A stretch of DNA of 64,000 nt, from contig NC_133163.1 of NCBI RefSeq assembly GCF_040802235.1, positions 39,514,501 through 39,578,500 on the forward strand, read 5' to 3'. This DNA is from Manis javanica. Lineage: Eukaryota > Chordata > Mammalia > Pholidota > Manidae. The notes beneath the pieces are model-generated. The model made no database searches. It worked only from the letters and a program-made list of their open reading frames with translations, and was not told the origin of the DNA. The position numbers and the translations under genes are program-made. Positions 47,792 to 60,719 of this stretch are shown in pieces (the first letter of the stretch is position 1; each line of letters opens with the position of its first letter).

Positions 47792-48565
47792 TTAAGCCTC
47801 CATGTGTTTGTGAGCCTTTTTGTGAGAATTTATTTCTAGTTTTATACCTTTGTGGTCTGAAAAATTGGTTGGTAGAATTTCAATATTTTGGAATTTACTG
47901 AGGCTCTTTTTGTGAGCTGGTATGTGGTCTATTCTGGAGAATGTTCCATGTGCACTTGAGAAGAATGTATATCCTGTTGCTTTTGGATGTAGAGTTCTAT
48001 AGATGTCTATTAGGTCCATCTGTTCTAGTGTGTTGTTCAGTGCCTGTGTGTCCTTACTTATTTTCTGCCCGGTGGATCTATCCTTTGGGGTGAGTGGTGT
48101 GTTGAAGTCTCCTAAAATGAATGCATTGCAGTCTATTTCCCTCTTTAGTTCTGTTAGTATTTGCTTCACATATGCTGGTGCTCCTGTGTTGGGTGTATAT
48201 TTATTTAGAATGGTTATATCCTCTTGTTGGACTGAGCCCTTTATCATTATGTAGTATCCTTCTTTATCTCTTGTTACTTTCTTTGTTTTGAAGTCTATTT
48301 TGTCTGATATTAGTACTGCAACCCTTGCTTTCTTCTCACTGTTGTTTGCCTGAAATATGTTTTTCAATCCCTTGACTTTTAGTCTATGCTTGTCTTTGGG
48401 TTTAAGGTGAGTTTCTTGTAAGCAGCATATAGATGGGTCTTGCTTTTTTATCCATTGTATTACTCTGTGTCTTTTGATTGGTGCATTAAGTCCATTTGCA
48501 TTTAGGGTGACTATTGAGAGATATGTACTTATTGCCATTGCAGGCTTTAGATTCGTGGTTACCAA
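47792..48565 (-). pseudogene. L1 ORF2 endonuclease domain, copy 2
   Basis: 257 codons, the same length and the same terminal frame break as copy 1. Active-site signatures are retained (LQETHLK, LGDFNTPL, RIDHI, FSDHKGI). Two substitutions against copy 1: LNANGL for LNVNGL and KKARVAVL for KKAGVAVL. Confidence 0.85.
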
Positions 48566-48732
48566 AGGTTCAAGGTTAGCTTCTTTAGTATCTTACTGCC
48601 TTACTTAGCTCGCTTATTGAGCTGTTATATACACTGTCTGGAGATTCTTTTCTTCTCTCCCTTCTTATTCCTCCTCCTCCCTTCTTCATATGTTGTGTGT
48701 TTTGTTCTGTGCTCTTTTTGGGGTGCTCCCAT

Positions 48733-49622
48733 CTAGAGCAGTTCCTGTAGGATGCCCTGTAGAGGTGGTTTGTGGGAAGCAAAATCCCTCAGCTTTTGCT
48801 TGTCTGGGAATTGTTTAATCCCACCATCATATTTAAATGATAGTCGTGCTGGATACAGTATCCTTGGTTCAAGGCCCTTCTGTTTCATTGCATTAAGTAT
48901 ATCATGCCATTCTCTTCTGGCCTGTAGGGTTTCTGTTGAGAAGTCTGATGTTAGCCTGATGGGTTTTCCTTTATAGGTGACTTTTTTCTCCTAGCTGCCT
49001 TTAAAACTCTTTCCTTGTCCCTGATTCTTGCCGTTTTAATTACTATGTGTCTTGGTGTTGTCCTCCTTGGATCCTTTCTGTTGGGGGTTCTGTGTAATTC
49101 CATGGTCTGTTCGATTATTTCCTCCCCCAGTTTGGGGAAGTTTTCAGCAATTATTTCTTCAAAGAGGCTTTGTATCCCTTTTCCTCTTTCTTCTTCTTCT
49201 GGTACCCCTATAATACAAATATTATTCCTTTTGGCTTGGTCACATAGTTCTCTTAGTGTTGTTTCATTCCTGGAGATCCTTTTATCTCTCTCTATGTCAG
49301 CTTCTATACGTTCCTGTTCTCAGGCTTCTATTCCTTCAATGGCCTCTTGCATCTTATCCATTCTGCTTATAAATCCGTCCAGGGATTGTTTCACTTCTGT
49401 AATCTCCTTCCTGACATCTGTGATCTCCCTCCGGACTTCATCCCATTGCTCTTGCATTTTTCTCTGCATCTCACCCCGTTGGTCTTGCATTTTTCTCTGC
49501 ATCTCTGTCAGCATGTTCATGATTTTTATTTTGAATTCTTTTTCAGGAGGACTGGTTAGGTCTGTCTCCTTCTCAGGTGTTGTCTCTGTGATCTTTGTCT
49601 GCCTGTAGTTTTGCCTTTTCAT
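48733..49622 (-). pseudogene. L1 ORF1, nonsense plus shared frameshift, copy 2
   Basis: ATG at 49622 opens 100 codons ending IEGIEA followed by TGA at 49320-49322, where copy 1 has an Arg codon (AGA to TGA fits one change). The rest of ORF1 remains recognisable to the stop at 48733, with the same frame break as copy 1 near 48985. The 11-residue coiled-coil duplication (codons 41-62, 49437-49502) is present. Non-functional. Confidence 0.85.
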
Positions 49623-49849
49623 GGTGATAGAGATAGTTTGCAGAGCTGGTACAAGTGACCGCTGAAGAGCTTCCCTTCTTGTTGGTTTGTGGCCTTCCTC
49701 TCCTGGGAGAATAGCAACCTCTAGTGGCTTATGCTTGTCAGCTGTGCGCAGACAGGGCTTCTGCTACCTGCCCATTTTCTATGGCGTTTATCTCTGCTGT
49801 TGCTGTGGGCGTGGCCTGGCTGGGGCTGCCCCTCCAAAGTGGTGGAGCC

Positions 49850-50070
49850 CTAAGGCTTTCAAAAAGCACTCGCCAAAAAGAGGAAAAAAAAAAAGGGGAA
49901 TACGCGTGATTTCCTCCGTCCTCAGACGCCAGTCTCAGGCACCCGCCCACCAGTCCCGTAGGGAAAAACACCCGATAATCTTTGTCCTCAGGCGCCGGTC
50001 CCATGCACCCGCTCACCGGTCCCACCGCCCTGCCTCCCTAGTAACGGGCACTCGCCAAAAAAAAAACTGC
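49850..50070 (-). repeat. L1 5' UTR monomer (about one unit), copy 2
   Basis: A single GCCTCCCTAG marker (about 50032) with one CTTTCAAAAAGCACTCGCCA block at 49855. Against six units in copy 1, most monomers are missing. Confidence 0.8.
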
Positions 50071-50295
50071 TCCGGTTTCTTTCCACCCACCAGGAGCCGG
50101 GGGGAGGGGCAGTCGGGTTCCGCCGGGCCGGGGCTTGTATCTTACCCCTTTCGCAAGGCGCTGGGTTCTTGCAGGTGTGGATGTGGTCTGGATGTTGTCC
50201 TGTGTCCTCTGGTCTCTATTTTAGGAAGAGTTTTCTTTGTTATATTTTCATAGCTCTATGTGTTTTTGGGAGGAGATTTCCACTGCTCTACTCAT

Positions 50296-50318
50296 GCCAC
50301 CATCCTGGCTCCGCCTCC
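50296..50318 (-). promoter_or_regulatory. Degraded YY1-type site at L1 5' end, copy 2
   Basis: Minus strand CCAGGATGGTGGC: two changes against CCAAGATGGCGGC of copy 1, both inside the YY1 core region. Confidence 0.6.
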
Positions 50319-50332
50319 AATTATCAACATTT
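50319..50332. repeat. Target-site duplication of L1 copy 2, right
   Basis: AATTATCAACATTT, identical to 42543-42556. Confidence 0.85.
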
Positions 50333-51284
50333 TATCGATCTTGTTGTAACTCCTCTCTCCTCCACTATTTTCCTATTATATTTTCATGCAAATTCTAGAC
50401 ATCACTTACATTTCAGTCTCCACCTCAAGTAGGCAAAGACTTTTTTTTAAAAATAACCACTGTGCCATTATCACATGTAACAAAATCAATAATAATTAGT
50501 TTGATGTAATACTCATTCACCATGCAGATTAGCCCGGTTATCTACAAGATGCCTTTTTAGTTAGTTTGTGTGGAAAGAGATCAAAGGAAAGCTCACATAT
50601 TACTTTTGGCTATTCTGCCTTTTAAATCTCTTATTCTATAATAATCGTACCCTTCCATTTTTTACCTATACCATTGATTTTTGTAGAAATCTGATGTAAT
50701 AGATGCTGTAATGTGCTGCCTCCCAGATTCCATCGTCATGATCAGAGTACTATTCCTGTACCTGCCAGGCCCACAGCATGAGTCTAATGGCTGGTTTAGA
50801 GGGTAAAAAAGCCTGTCTCTCTTGCTTCAATATGGGACAACTCTGAAGGACTGTCTGAACTCTAGAGCTTCTTGTGGCACTGGCTCTGACTTCAGATGTT
50901 ACTGCATCACAGATCAATTTATTTCTTTGCCCAATCTTGTTTCCCTCACTTCCTTTCAGGTATGTTCCTGAAGCTACACCCCAGTAAAGTTCCTGAACAC
51001 AAATCTCCATTTCAGAGTCTGTTTCCGAGGACACATGACCTAGAGAGCTGATACTAGGAATCCTTCTGGCAAGCAGACTCTAATGGGAGGTGGGAGCTAG
51101 ACCACCACCTGCCTATCAGCTGACATTACAAACACCATCACTGTGGTTAGTGGAATACTGCTAACATTTGTATGGTGTAGAGGTGCAGTTTTTAAACAGC
51201 CATATCATTCTCTACTCTTTCATCACCAAATTCCCCATCCTGTTTCTGCTGTCTAACTTATGGAATAATTATTGGCCTAGCCTT
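50333..51284. other. Intergenic DNA next to L1 copy 2
   Basis: The first part (50333-50640) continues an old L1-like or L2-like minus-strand context interrupted by copy 2 (CACTTACATTTCAGTCTCCA...). A 94-codon minus frame at 50750-51034 has no recognisable domain. No gene supported. Confidence 0.35.
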
Positions 51285-52055
51285 CTGTTCACTTTTTATT
51301 GAAAAAAAATTTCTTGCAGTAAAATTTTTATTTTGAGATGTTTGTAGATCCACATACAATTATAAGAAATAACCAAGAGGTCCCACACACTCTTTATCTA
51401 GTTCTCTTCAAGGGTGACATCTTGTAAAACCATAGTATCTGGATATTGACAATGATTCAATCAAGGTCCAGAATATTTCCATCACCAAAGGATTTATAAT
51501 GTTGCCCTTTTGTAACCAGCCTCCCTTCCCTTCTGCACTCCCTCTCTGGAAACCCTGACAACCACTAATATGTTCTTCATTTCTATAATTTTCTCATTTC
51601 AAGAATGTTATTTAAACGGAACCACACAGTATGTATGATTTTGGGATTACTTTTTTTTCACTAGTATAATTTTTCGGAGAGTCATCAGGTTGTGTGTATC
51701 AATAGTTTGTTCTTTTAAAAACTGCTGAATAGTATTCCATGTTGTGGACATACAGTTGTTTAATCATTTGCCCATTGGAGGACATCTACATTGTTTCCAG
51801 TTTTTAGCTATTATAAATAAAGCTGCTGTTAACTTTTATTTTCAGGTTTATTGTGTGAGAACAGATTTTTATTTCTCTGTGATAAATGCTCAGGAGTGCA
51901 GTTTCTGGTACTTGTATGTTTAGCTTTTAAAATAAATTGCCAAACTGTTTTCTGGGGTGGCTGTATCATTTTACATGCCTACCAGCAACGTATGAACAAT
52001 ACAGTTTCTCCACATTCTTGCCAGCACTTGAAGTTGTTGCTTTTTATTTCTTCTT
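51285..52055 (-). mobile_element. Old L1 fragment (ORF2 3' part and 3' UTR)
   Basis: Reverse complement of an L1M-type element: GTAGATCCACATACAATTAT, CCAACCACTAATATG-like text, ACTGCTGAATAGTATTCCAT, CATTGGAGGACATCTACATT and ATGCCTACCAGCAACGTATG. Heavily mutated. Confidence 0.75.
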
Positions 52056-52061
52056 TCTTTT

Positions 52062-53045
52062 CTTTTCTTTTTTCAAGCTTTATCAAGGTATAATTAACAA
52101 ATAAAAATTATATAAATTTAAGTTATATGATGTGATGATTTAATATGTGTATACATTGTATAATGATCACCCTTATCAAGTTAATTAACATATACATCAT
52201 CTCACATAGTCATCATTTCTCTGTGTGTGAGGAGAACACCTGAGATTTACTCTATTGGCAAATTTCAAGTATACAATATAGTATTATTAACTATGGCCAC
52301 CATTCTGCACATTAGGTCCCCAGAACTTATTCATCTTATAACTGAAAGTTTTTACTCTTTGACCAACATTTCTTTTACCTCCTGACCACAGCAACCACCT
52401 TTCTATTCTCTGGTTCTATGAGATTGACTATTTTAGATTCCACATATAAGTGATATCATACAGTATTTGCCATTCTGTGTCTAGTTTATTTTGCTTAACA
52501 AAATGACCTCCAGGTTCAGCATGTTGATACAAATGTCAGGATTGCCTTCTTTTTTATGGCTGAGTAATATTCCAGTATTATTCCTTATATATTCCATATA
52601 TATATATATATATACATATGTATATGCCACATCTTTTTTGCCATTCATCTGTTGATGGACCCTTAGGTTTTTCCCCATGTTTTGGCTATTGTGAAAATGC
52701 TGCAATAAACATGGGGTGCACCTATGTCTTCAAGATACTGATTTCATTTCCTTTGGAAATGTACTTAGAAGGGGGTTGCTGGATTATATGGTCATTCTAT
52801 TTTTAAGTTTTTGAGGAGCTTCCATACTATTTTCCATATGGCTGTACCACTTTACATTCCCACCAGCAGTGTACAAGGTTTCCCTTTTCTCCATATTCTT
52901 ACCAACACTTTTTATCTTTTGATAATAGCCTTCATAACAGAAGTGAGATGGTATCTCATTGTGCTTTTGATTTGCATTTCTCTGATTAGTGATATGCAGC
53001 ACTCTTTTATGTACCATCTATTGACACTTGATAGCAGTTTGTAAG
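52062..53045 (-). mobile_element. Old L1 fragment (ORF2 C-terminus and 3' UTR), second insertion
   Basis: Starts with a T-rich tract then AGCTTTATCAAGGTATAATT and TCACATAGTCATCATTTCTC (L1MA-like 3' UTR). It continues into ORF2 (TGGCTGAGTAATATTCCAGT, CCATTCATCTGTTGATGGAC, ACATTCCCACCAGCAGTGTA). It repeats the same ORF2 region as 51285-52055, so it is a separate insertion. Confidence 0.8.
52594..52617. repeat. (TA)n microsatellite
   Basis: About ten TA units inside the old L1. Confidence 0.85.
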
Positions 53046-55295
53046 TTGATAAATTGCTCAGTTATGTCAAATGAAAGAAAAGAGGAAAGGTCTAGGGCCC
53101 TCCTTTTAGGATCCCTCTATCCTATGTGGTAATGCATAGCTGGCATCTGAAGATAATGCTTCCATCTTTGTTATTCCATCAAAAGAATGACTGCAAGGAT
53201 GGGAGTTCATAGTCAGGGAGGAGAGGAAACACCTTGGCAAGCCAGGGTGGCAGCTTTTTGGTAGGCATGGCCTTGAGTGTAGTAACCATCAGCCAACTCA
53301 GTGGACTGCAGCTCACTTTATTTACACACAAGGCTGGCTAAATGGCTCATGTCCAAAAGCATGAAGAAAATTTGTTTACCTGAATAGAAGTTATTTGACA
53401 GTGTCATCTGATCACTCTCACACTCTGGGTTATAGTCAATACTGTAAAGTTCTTTTGATTGCCAATAACAGAAAATAAGTGGGAATAGTTTAGCCAAAAA
53501 GGAAAGGAAAGGAAAAAAGGGATAGATTATGAAATCCAAGCAGTTGATCATTAAATAAGGTTTCAGGAAAGGAAGTAAACAGAAAGTAGAGAACTGTCAG
53601 AACCCAAGCCACTATCCCCACTTGCAGTGTCTTTCTGTTCATAAGTTTAAGAGAGAGAGATCATGATTGGCTGTCTTGGGTCAGGTGTCCATTCCCAGTT
53701 CAATCAGCTATGGTCAAGGGGACAAGGTTATTTACTACAAATGTAGGGGAGGGGCAGTTCTCATTCAAGGGGATTCGAGTTATGGCCTTATTAGTCAGTC
53801 AGGACTAATAGGATGATTAACAGGATGGATGAAGAATGTTTATACATATACACACAATTATACAAATACACGTATTTATATATATATTGTATTTAGAGGT
53901 AAAGTCCATATCACACACTGAAACACTAACATTAAAAACAGTCTATAATTCAGTCATTAGAATGATAATATGTGAAAGTTTCATGAAGACAGGGACCATG
54001 CTCTCATGTTTACTTCTTTATACCCACAACCTGGATGTGTACCTGGCTCATAGCAGGTATTTGGTCAATATTTGTTGAATTTGTAAATCTTCATAAGTCA
54101 TGATAAAAATAAAATGATACTAAATATTATTAAAAGTGGGACAGTGGGCCCTGTGAGTGTTCTGATAAGATGCAATTTGAAACACACACTATTACCTCTG
54201 AAATATTCTTGCCAAAAAGATAATCCTGAGTCTGAGGATTTAGATATTATAAACTTTCAGTTTACAGGAAATTGAGGGAGAGAAGAACAAATTAAATGAT
54301 ACCTCAAGGAATCTGAGATAAATCCAGAATATGGGACATTATAAAGGACAATTGACCTGGCTTCTGCAGGTCAATGGCAGGGAGAGATTTAAGAGATGTA
54401 ACAACTAAATGTAATGTGTAGACTTCTTTGGATCATAATTCAAACACATGAACTCTAAAAAGATATTTTTTGAGATAATTGTGGAAATATAATCATAGAC
54501 TGGATGTTAGATGTTACCAAAGAATTATTGTTAATTTTGTTAAATAGATAATGGCCCTATGGCTACATAAGAAAGTGTCTATATTTTTTAGGAATGGATA
54601 CTAAAGCCTGTGGGGGTGAAATGACATGTTGTCTTAGATTTTATTTAAAATGCTTCAGCAAAGACAAATAAAAACAAAGGAATAGATGATACAATGGCAA
54701 ATGAATTCTTGAGTAATTCTAGAGTATGAGTGAGGTGTATATAGGAGTTTATTGTCTATTCTGTTTTAATGTGTTTGAAGTTTTTCATTAGAAAAGGAAT
54801 AAAGAATAGAGTATTATTTACAGTTTTTTCTAAAAATACTGCGTCTTATGTATGCTTAAGATTTATCCTTATAATGTCCAAAATTATGTGGAGAAACACT
54901 TCCTGTGGGTCAAGATGAAAGGGTGGAAAGTGCACTGCCTTAGAAGTCAGACAAATGTGGCTTAAATCCTACCTGCACCCACAGTCCTGAGGAGGGAGAA
55001 AACAGGCTGGAGCAAAGATGGTAAGAACAGAGGTATGGCTGGTTTGTAATGTTGGGGTGTGTGTTTTGGTGGGGGATATGCTTGGGGCAAGCTGTGTCAG
55101 GTTTGGAGCAAGCACATACTTTCTCTATCTTTTTGTCTCATTTTCTACAACATTATTTTGGTCAGTCATAATGACTGTTTTGTCAACATATTATCTGAAA
55201 GAAAAATTGTTATCAAGTTGTCACTTTAGGGGATTATGCTTGGGAGGTGCATCTACTGGCTTTCTTCTTTCCCTAATGAGAGGGAGTGTGGTGTG
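53046..55295. other. AT-rich intergenic DNA with an L2-type tail
   Basis: Mostly unassigned. 53985-54080 reads AGACAGGGACCATGCTCTCA, TGTACCTGGCTCATAGCAGG and TCAATATTTGTTGAAT, the L2 3' end on the + strand. A hydrophobic 92-codon frame (55018-55296) has no recognisable family. Confidence 0.45.
53985..54080 (+). repeat. L2-type 3' end
   Basis: The CTGGCTCATAGCAGGTATTT...TTTGTTGAAT pattern is the L2 terminal consensus. Confidence 0.65.
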
Positions 55296-55299
55296 AGTT

Positions 55300-55870
55300 G
55301 AGGCTGGTGAGGTAGGTAAGGACCAGATCATTCAGGGCATTGCAGACTATCCCTAAGGAGTTTTGCCTTAATCCCAAGAGCTAAGGGGAGACATCTGAGG
55401 ATTTTAAACAGGATGTGCATGTGACAGGTTTTGTGTTTTGAAATGATGACTCTGGCTAAGGTGTGGAGAACAGATTGGAAGGGGCCAGAGTGGATATACT
55501 TAGCTTTGTTTGGAGACCACTGCTGTTGTCCATGTGAGAGACAGTGGTTAGGGTAGTGGTGGTGGTGGAGATGGAGGGGAAGAGATGGTTTGAGAGATAC
55601 ACAGGAGGTGAAATAGGACTTGCTGATAGGATAAATATAGTAAATGAGAAGACGTCACATGTTATAGGTTTCTGACTGGTAGAGTTGGATGGTTGCTGGA
55701 TTAAATCATTCAGGGATCTCTGGAAGAGGACCAAGTTTTGAAAAGTGAAAGAAATAATGATTTTGGATTAGGCACACTGAGTTTGTATTTAAGGTACCTT
55801 TGAGGCATACAATAAGTGATGGCACGAATGCAGTTTGGTATTAAAGTCTGGAGCTCAGATGAAAGAATAG
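55300..55870 (+). repeat. Ancient interspersed repeat, family not named
   Basis: GGGCATTGCAGACTATCCCT, AAGGAGTTTTGCCTTAATCC, ATGATGACTCTGGCTAAGGT and GGAGCTCAGATGAAAG follow a widespread mammalian repeat whose name I cannot give reliably. Confidence 0.5.
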
Positions 55871-56887
55871 TGTAACTCTATTACTTTGATAGGAAAAGGT
55901 AGTTCACCTTTGGCTTTTTCTGTATAATTCTGTTACTATAGTTCTGTTGCTATATAATTCTGTAATGCAAACATTTCACAGCTATAATACCTGTGAGAAG
56001 CAAGGACTCATATGAACCAAAACAGAGTTTTGTTTTATTTGTTTTGCAAATGAGCAGGTTCATTTTTACAGGAAAGCAGTTACCTTTCCCCTGCTTTTTA
56101 TTTTTTATTGCAAATATATAGCCATTTTGGCAATAGCTAGGACTTTTTGAGCCAAGTATGCCTTAGTTTTCTATTATTATAGTTTCTCTTTTTCATGATG
56201 CATATTTGCCAATTACTAGTTAGATCAACTTTCCATTGGAGAAGAGTGCTCTGGGATTTCAGTCTAGCAATTTCTAAGCAGGAATGCCCCACCTCTACCA
56301 CATGAGAGAAAACCACTAGAGAACTGTTAAAATTATCTGAAGAGTCAGATTCTAAGTATATTTTAGATGTAGAACAAAATGAGGTGAGCTGGTGGAGAGG
56401 AGGTGGTGCTGGTGGAGGGGATATTATGTCTAATCCTATTTTAATGAAAATATTGATTCTGTAAATGATTTGGCTTCTTAAAGGACTATAACTCCTTCAG
56501 AGCCTTGGGGAAACTCAGACATATCCTGTGGTCAGTCATCCAATTTGGGATTAGTTTTGCTTAACCTCCCAAAGAATCCTTTGAGTAACACTGTATTTTC
56601 AACTGGAAAAGGAAGACAAGTTGATGGTAAGCTAACTGGTCCTTCAGTCCACTGGAGAGTTATCATCCTTTCCTTGCTGCACCTATTTATTCACTTCCAG
56701 GTTTTCCTAATTGTTTCTTAGTTTTGCAGACTAGTCTATGGTTTAGTCAGTAGACAAAAATTACCAAAACAATAGTTTTATCTATTTAATTCCTCTCTCT
56801 TGATTGAGATTCCTTGTATGATTTCACTAGAATTTACATATTTCTGACAATGAGGTAGAAGGACAGGTGCTCTTATTCCCTTTTTGT
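55871..56887. other. Intergenic DNA, nothing recognised
   Basis: AT-rich; no supported gene, RNA or transposon. Confidence 0.4.
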
Positions 56888-56913
56888 ATGTGTGTGTGTG
56901 TGTGTGTGTGTGT
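56888..56913. repeat. (TG)n microsatellite
   Basis: About thirteen TG units adjoining an old L1. Confidence 0.9.
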
Positions 56914-57550
56914 ACAGCTTAATAAATCTTGACATGTGTATATGCTCATATTTGGTATCAGATCAAGATACTAAACATTCTAATTTTTTTTACCCTTCAC
57001 CTATTTCACGTGTCTCCCAGCCTCCACCCCCATGGTAGCCAGTTGCTGCTCTGTGTTTATGAGTTTATTCCAGTTTTGTTTGTTTCCTCATTTGTTTTAT
57101 TTTCTTGGATCCCACATTTAAGTGAAATCATACTGTATTTGTCTTTCTCTGACTTATTTCACTTAGCATTAGACCTCTAGTTCCATCCTTGTTCTTGTAA
57201 ATTTCATTCTTTTTTTGTAACTGAGTAATATTCCATTGTATAATATACCACATCTTTTTTATCCATTCATCTACTGATGGATATTTGGATTGTTTCCATA
57301 TTTTGGCTATTGTAAATAATGTTGTGATAAACATAGGAATGCATTTATCTTTTCAGATTAGTGATTTTGTTTTCTTTGGATAAATTCCTAGAAGTGGAAT
57401 TACTGAGTCATATGGTATTTCTATTTTTAGTGTTTTGAGAAAGCTCCATACTGTTTTCCATAGTGGCAGTACCAATTTGCTATCCCACCAGCAGTGTATT
57501 AAGGTTCTCTTTTTACCATGTCCTCACCAATGCTTGTTATTTCTTGTCTT
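56914..57550 (-). mobile_element. Old L1 fragment (ORF2 C-terminus and 3' UTR)
   Basis: Reverse complement of L1: GATCCCACATTTAAGTGAAA, GTAACTGAGTAATATTCCAT, CCATTCATCTACTGATGGAT, CCCACCAGCAGTGTATTAAG. The 68-codon minus frame at 57128-57334 ([17 protein letters not shown]) is an ORF2 C-terminal relic. Confidence 0.8.
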
Positions 57551-58414
57551 GTTGATGCTAGTTTATTATTCCCATTTTTTGATAGGGTAAAAGATGACCC
57601 ACAATTAGTAACTGTCAGAACACAGGTGTTTTGATTTCTATCCTAACAAGAGAAAATGAAAATAAGAAAGGAAGATAAAGGAGGGGGTAGGATAAAAAGC
57701 AAGAAATAAAAAATGAAAATGAGCTTGTCTGTTTATGCTTTCAAGAAAACTTTTTTAAAACATCTTCAGTGTTCCCATTCCTGAGAACATACGATGTACT
57801 ATGTTTGGTTGTATGACAGCTAAAACTCCAGTGGAAGAGGTAAACCCTTAAATATTAGAGTGCAATGGAATAATTAAAGAAGGGCCATGGGAGACTTTTT
57901 GCATAAAATAAATTATAACACAAAGTAATTTTTGTCAATGGTCTCAATTTTTCAATCCCAAATATCTAATACCTTCTCATTTGTTGCCTTGAAGTAAATT
58001 TGTCATGTATTATCTGATGTTATTATTTCTCATTCAGGCATTTTTGTGTCTTCATACTATTTTGCCCACACTTTGGGATAAGATTTTCTCAAGTGTGTAT
58101 CCTTTCTTAGTGACATTTGTCAATTTTATGCCCCCAGAATTGAGTTTGGAGCACAATAGGACTGTAGGAGATCTTCCAGTCCTATGTCCTGGGCTCTCCT
58201 TGTGTCTATAGCAAACCTTGATGGAGCATCATGTCATACTCCTGGACTTCCAGATATTGTCTTCTTCCCCATTACAGTCAAGCCAATCCTGGGATAACTA
58301 ATGGGCTAGATATATACCCTATGCTTACCTCCTTTTAAAAAAATACTTTTTCAAAAGATCTTGTTATAACATTAAAACTGCCTCCTCCGCCCTCCTCACC
58401 CTCCACAACCAGGC
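57551..58414. other. Intergenic DNA, nothing recognised
   Basis: Unassigned; purine-rich stretch 57650-57720. No gene supported. Confidence 0.4.
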
Positions 58415-58790
58415 AGGGGGTAGGGGAGAGGGGTTGGAGGAAGGTGGTCAAAAGGTACAAACTTCCAGTAACAAGATAAATAAATACTAGGAATATAATG
58501 CACGATGTGATGACTATAGCTAACTCTTCTGTGTGGTGTATAGGAAAGTTGAGAGACTAGACCCTAAGAGCTTCCTTACTGATGAGAAACAATTTTTTTC
58601 CTTAATTCTTTTTTTCTGTTTTTCTCTTTATTGCATCTATAAGAAAAGATGGATGTTAGCTGAACCTATTATGATCATTATGTCACAATGTATTTAAGTC
58701 AAACCATCATGCTGTACTCCTTAAACTTGTACATTGTTTTATGTCAACTATTTCTCAAACTAGGAAAGAAATATAATTGGTTAGGTTTGA
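58415..58790 (+). mobile_element. Old L1 3' UTR fragment
   Basis: GGTCAAAAGGTACAAACTTC, AATAAATACTAGGAATATAA, GATGTTAGCTGAACCTATTA and ATGTCAACTATTTCTCAAAC follow the terminal order of L1 3' UTRs. Confidence 0.75.
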
Positions 58791-58889
58791 ATACAGAAAA
58801 TATATGGTAACTGATGTGACTCATTTAATAAAATATAATTAACCCTTTTTACCTAATGCCTCATGCTATTTTTTTTTTTGTGTGTGTGT

Positions 58890-59030
58890 TAATTATTATC
58901 AGGATGGTAACTACATTTATTGTGATGAGCATTTCATAATGTGTATAATTAACAAATCACAATGTTGTACAATTGAAACCAATATAATATAATGTCAACT
59001 ATGCTTCAAGAAGAAAAAGAGAAACAAACC
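58890..59030 (+). mobile_element. Old L1 3' end
   Basis: GGATGGTAACTACATTTATT, GATGAGCATTTCATAATGTG and ACAATGTTGTACAATTGAAA end in an A-rich tail. Confidence 0.65.
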
Positions 59031-60700
59031 ACTGCTACATTTGAGATGTGATGGCTGACCTATTCTTGTGGTCAGTTTTGAAGAGGGACATTTTCCTACA
59101 TATGCATTTGTTCAAATACCTACTATATTCAAGGCACCTTTTCATACATGGGAAATACAGAGGTGCAGCTCAGAGGGTGGCAGGATTCAAAATGGATTAA
59201 TAAGATGAAACATTTATATGAAGAATGCTTTATAAACTATGAAGTAAAAGCAAACGTAGTATTGTTAACAAAAAGAAAATCAGTTCATCTTTTCCTATGG
59301 CTTGTTCAACACAAAAGTGAAATCTTTACAATTTTGCAGTTTTATAAACCCTGGGCATATGGAACAGCAGTAACTCTGGCTAGCTAGAAGTTGGTTCACA
59401 TTCTTAGATATCAGAAGCTGTGGGTACTATGGTTGTAACAGCACCATTCATCTTATCCTCTGAAACCCACAGAGTTATAATCTTCAATTTGGGTAAAGAG
59501 GAAGCTGAGACTAGTTTTGCCTTTTGAGTCATGTAGACATTAAGTGACTTGGATTTTCATCCTCACTGATTTCTTTTGCAAAATGCCCTTGCATGTCAGG
59601 TGTGGGCAGAGAAACCATGGTAGGACTCTCTCCTCCTGCAAAGCAAAGGGGAGTGTTACTGTCACAACAAATGTACCTTTTCTTTTCCTCTAGTTTTCAT
59701 AAGTGCCCAGGTGCATAAACAAATATCCTAGGACTATCTTTGGCTTGCTCAATGTTGTAATAATTTCTATATTTTCTATCTTAGGGGTCCTCTTTTGTCA
59801 CCCTCCCTGAATTCTGTTACCTAGCCTACCAAGGAAAGATGCTTATTCTTAAAATACAGATAAAGAAAGAGAAGGCTCCATATAGTGAAACCAGTAACAA
59901 CTCAACCCATTTGGCCTCTTTCCACAACATAAGAATTGTGTATCTTGGTTATGATCTGTTAGTTGCTCTGAAATCTTTGGTACAAATTGGTAATGACCTT
60001 AGTTGTATTTGGCATTGAAAACAGCAGAGTAATACGCATTTTATTCCACAGAGTATGTCCAGCTGGTGCTGACTGGCTGGTGCTGACTGGAGCCACCTGA
60101 CTTTCAAACAGTGTTTATGGCAAAGGTCATCTTACATCATCGCTTTCTTGTCCAAGGTTAATTGCCAATTTGCTTTTAAATATTATGCAAAAGCATTGAC
60201 TTAGTTCTGGAAAACTTAATCTTGGAGAATTTGACTCTCTTAGGGATGTATTATTTATGTCCTGTGAAGTAACACACCTGTAAGAGAATTCTACAGTTCA
60301 CCATGACTGTTCTTCCTTCTACATGTATCCTATTTTAAAACATTCCTGGAAACCACTTGATGTTAAAGAAATTTTTTCTTTTAAAGCAAACATGCTTGAG
60401 AAAGTATTTACAGAAAATACGATAAGAGAAAAATTTCTTATTCTGTTATATAAAGAGCTTTAAATAAATTTATAAGACTATCATCAAGAATACATTCAGC
60501 AAATGGAGAAAGGATATGAACATTCCACAAAATAGAGAGCTCAATAAAAATGGAGAATAGGTCACTCTCACAAGTGTGATAGGTATATTAGCAGATGTAC
60601 TTTTTTTTTCTTTTTTGCTCACCAAATTAGTACAGCCTTGAGAAGAATATACCACTGGTAAGAGTTGGTAGAATATGTACTTCCTCAAATCATTTTTGGA
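59031..60700. other. Intergenic DNA, nothing firmly recognised
   Basis: 59095-59240 resembles an old repeat (TTGTTCAAATACCTACTATA, GGCACCTTTTCATACATGGG). A short tandem duplication CTGGTGCTGACTGG occurs at 60063-60089. No gene supported. Confidence 0.4.
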
Positions 60701-60719
60701 TGTACAAGTTGTTAAGATT

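Larger units (their letters stand above)
42557..50318 (-). mobile_element. Full-length L1 with retrovirus-derived 3' tail, copy 2
   Basis: A 7.76-kb minus-strand L1, same family and layout as copy 1 and colinear with it at very low divergence (for example 2 differences in 257 endonuclease residues). The 5' UTR is about 1.1 kb shorter because it holds only about one monomer. It has the same internal A-tract, integrase-like, env TM, polypurine and LTR segments at its 3' end. A perfect 14-bp TSD encloses it. ORF1 and the front of ORF2 are broken; the RT part is one open frame of 844 codons. Confidence 0.9.

Noticed and set aside
19391-50318. Segmental duplication as the origin of the two L1 copies
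   Set aside because: Flanking DNA differs, each copy has its own 14-bp TSD, and monomer number differs.
55018-55296. 92-codon hydrophobic frame
   Set aside because: No recognisable family, promoter or splice context; likely chance.
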